From JAZKSG01 sp964384785 (lineage in GTDB: Archaea > Thermoplasmatota > E2 > DHVEG-1), in NCBI GenBank assembly GCA_964384785.1, contig CAYLLH010000049.1:1-62774 (forward strand): a stretch of 62,774 nucleotides of DNA, written 5' to 3'. Position 1 is the first letter of the stretch; each line of letters starts with the position of its first letter. The translations under genes and the position numbers were made by a program. Under the pieces are notes generated by a model. The model saw only the letters and a program-made list of their open reading frames with translations, was not told the origin of the DNA and ran no database searches. This document shows positions 61,678-62,774 of this stretch, one piece after another.

Positions 61678-61781
61678 AATCCCTTATATTCCACCTTTTT
61701 AAGGAATAAACCTTTCTATTTTTTTTGAATGTTTTTAATTGTATTTAAAAGCTCTTAAAAAACAAAAAATTTTTTTTTGAG

Positions 61782-61854
61782 TGCCACGGGAGGGACTTGA
61801 ACCCTCGACATCACGGTCTTCAGCCGTGCACTCTCCCAACTGAGTTACCGTAGC
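61782..61854 (-). tRNA. tRNA-Phe (anticodon GAA)
   Basis: The minus strand has acceptor GCTACGG/CCGTGGC (one T-G pair), anticodon stem CACGG/CCGTG with loop CTGAAGA (anticodon GAA), and T-arm GAGGG-TTCAAGT-CCCTC. The discriminator is A; CCA is not encoded. A strong TATA-like ACATATAAATA stands about 45 bases upstream. Confidence 0.97.
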
Positions 61855-61939
61855 ATATATTGTTAAACTGATTTTATTTTGTCTTCAATAAAAAAACCTA
61901 TATTTATATGTTAACCCTAAAAAAACCAATTTTTTTTTA

Positions 61940-62260
61940 TTATTTTAGTTTTTCTAATAAATCATCAGCGGTGTTTCTAATATTTTCTAATGTTTTTTGT
62001 AGACGGTTCATAATACCTGATACATTCTTCGTTGTTACTGCACCCTGACTAGAAGGTTCCACTAGACCATCCTGTTCTAGAATCCTTAGTGAATATCGTA
62101 CCATGTGTTGAGGGTAACCAGTGAGCTCTGATAGTTTTATAATCCCCATAGGCTGGTTTTCCTGAAGAGTTTTTAACACAGAAATATGTCTTTTAAGAAT
62201 TTCAAGTTCATCATCAATAACACTTGTTAGTGTACATCTATCTTTTTTATTATTTTTCAT
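61940..62260 (-). CDS. winged-helix regulator
   Basis: The 106-residue protein has a winged helix with LKTLQENQPMGIIKLSELTG, a recognition part YPQHMVRYSLRILEQDGLVEPS and a C-terminal helix. It resembles archaeal winged-helix regulators of unknown ligand. ATG at 62260 has AAGGAG upstream and is preferred to the TTG at 62320. It stands alone, with tRNA-Phe 85 bp to the left. Confidence 0.75.
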   Translation of the reverse strand: MKNNKKDRCTLTSVIDDELEILKRHISVLKTLQENQPMGIIKLSELTGYPQHMVRYSLRILEQDGLVEPSSQGAVTTKNVSGIMNRLQKTLENIRNTADDLLEKLK

Positions 62261-62399
62261 AATTTTGATAAACTCCTTACAAATTGTTTTATTCTGTGAA
62301 ATAAATCTTAAATCAATCAATTGTAATAAAACTTCCCTTATTTAAAAATCTCTAGAAAAATAAAGAAAAAAAAATTTTGTTTTTTAGATGAAGTTTTTT

Positions 62400-62774
62400 T
62401 TATTTTTTCTTTTTAACAACAAAGAAAACCACACCTGCTAATATCAGAAGAAGAATTATTCCTCCAACTATAAGCATGGTATTATCATCATCTTCTTTGA
62501 TGTCTTTTTTATCAGAATCATCAGTTTCATCAGGTTGTTGATCCCCGGATGTATCATCTTCGTATTGTGTTGTTGCACCAGTAGTTTCATTGTACAAATA
62601 ATCTATTTCTCCGTTGCCATCAGAATCAATCATATAGTTGCTATCGTTATCCTGAGTGACTGTTGTCTTGTTACCTGTTTCTTTGTTTTCAAATGAATCA
62701 TAAACATTATCATCATCAGAGTCTTGTAGATATCCAATAAATGATCCATTATGTTCAATTTTTATTGTGTTTAT
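62400..62774 (-). CDS. C-terminal part of a Ca-binding surface protein (truncated)
   Basis: The frame is open from the window end to the stop at 62400 (124 residues seen). It has Asp/Asn-rich calcium-binding type loops (DSDDDNVYDSF, DSDGNGEIDYLYN) similar to EF-hand or thrombospondin type 3 repeats. It ends with one membrane helix (MLIVGGIILLLILAGVVFFV) and KKKK. It is thus an anchored extracellular protein. The N terminus lies outside the window. Confidence 0.8.
   Translation of the reverse strand: MNTIKIEHNGSFIGYLQDSDDDNVYDSFENKETGNKTTVTQDNDSNYMIDSDGNGEIDYLYNETTGATTQYEDDTSGDQQPDETDDSDKKDIKEDDDNTMLIVGGIILLLILAGVVFFVVKKKK

Noticed and set aside
1..62774. CRISPR arrays, insertion sequences, rRNA genes
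   Set aside because: No regularly spaced repeats, transposase motifs or rRNA-like GC-rich long regions were seen.

Overview
The window is AT-rich archaeal DNA with densely packed genes. The archaeal origin is clear from a primase small subunit, a GINS subunit, Orc1/Cdc6, RadA, eIF2-alpha, Nop10, ribosomal proteins S27e and L44e, a PAC2-type chaperone, a Trm-G10 methyltransferase and ether-lipid type UbiA and CDP-alcohol transferases. An SMC-ScpA-ScpB condensin and two-OB-fold RPA-like protein point to a euryarchaeon, perhaps an uncultivated Thermoplasmata-related lineage. I cannot place it more exactly by eye. The many thiol/Fe-S redox genes fit an anaerobe.

Layout. 1-8.4 kb: end of an unknown gene, tRNA-Pro, a CPBP protease, ndk, a bactofilin-like protein, a YchF-type GTPase, two membrane proteins (one with a zinc ribbon) and a TatD-like hydrolase. 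8.4-15.4 kb: the information-processing core, with L44e, S27e, eIF2-alpha, Nop10 and PAC2 in one operon, then an ArsR-like regulator, GINS, PriS, Orc1/Cdc6 and a MagIII-like DNA glycosylase. 15.8-19.9 kb: tRNA-Val, two tandem UbiA-like membrane proteins, and a KaiC-like ATPase followed by a V4R-domain protein. 20-24 kb: a thiol-redox block (CxxC mini-redoxin, thioredoxin, TlpA-like protein, NapH-like polyferredoxin, membrane-anchored CxxC protein). 24-33 kb: coiled-coil and surface proteins, RNase Z, Trm-G10, and small membrane proteins including a tandem duplicate. 33-49 kb: dCMP deaminase, regulators, SHMT, Fap7-like kinase, lipid head-group synthase, HflX, Kbl, COG3199 kinase, a bacterial-type TGT facing a queuosine-precursor transporter, RadA and an RPA-like protein. 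49-62.8 kb: a gingipain-like protease, a GC-rich structured RNA candidate, an aminotransferase, the DGGGP synthase-like UbiA, the condensin operon smc-scpA-scpB, a zinc-ribbon membrane protein, AbrB-like and winged-helix regulators, tRNA-Phe, and the end of a Ca-binding surface protein.

The most novel signal I see is between 51.6 and 51.73 kb. On the minus strand there is a TATA box, then about 25 nt downstream a long interrupted GC-rich stem that closes a CU-rich loop holding two copies of the anti-Shine-Dalgarno core CACCTCC, then a T-rich tract. This looks like an independently transcribed small RNA that could bind ribosome-binding sites. Other points of interest are the queuine-type TGT plus transporter pair in an archaeon, the NapH-thioredoxin electron relay, an Ala-for-Gly change in the RadA P-loop, palindromic operators over several promoters, a 10-base motif repeated before three consecutive genes near smc, and third-position base skew that flips inside single genes.
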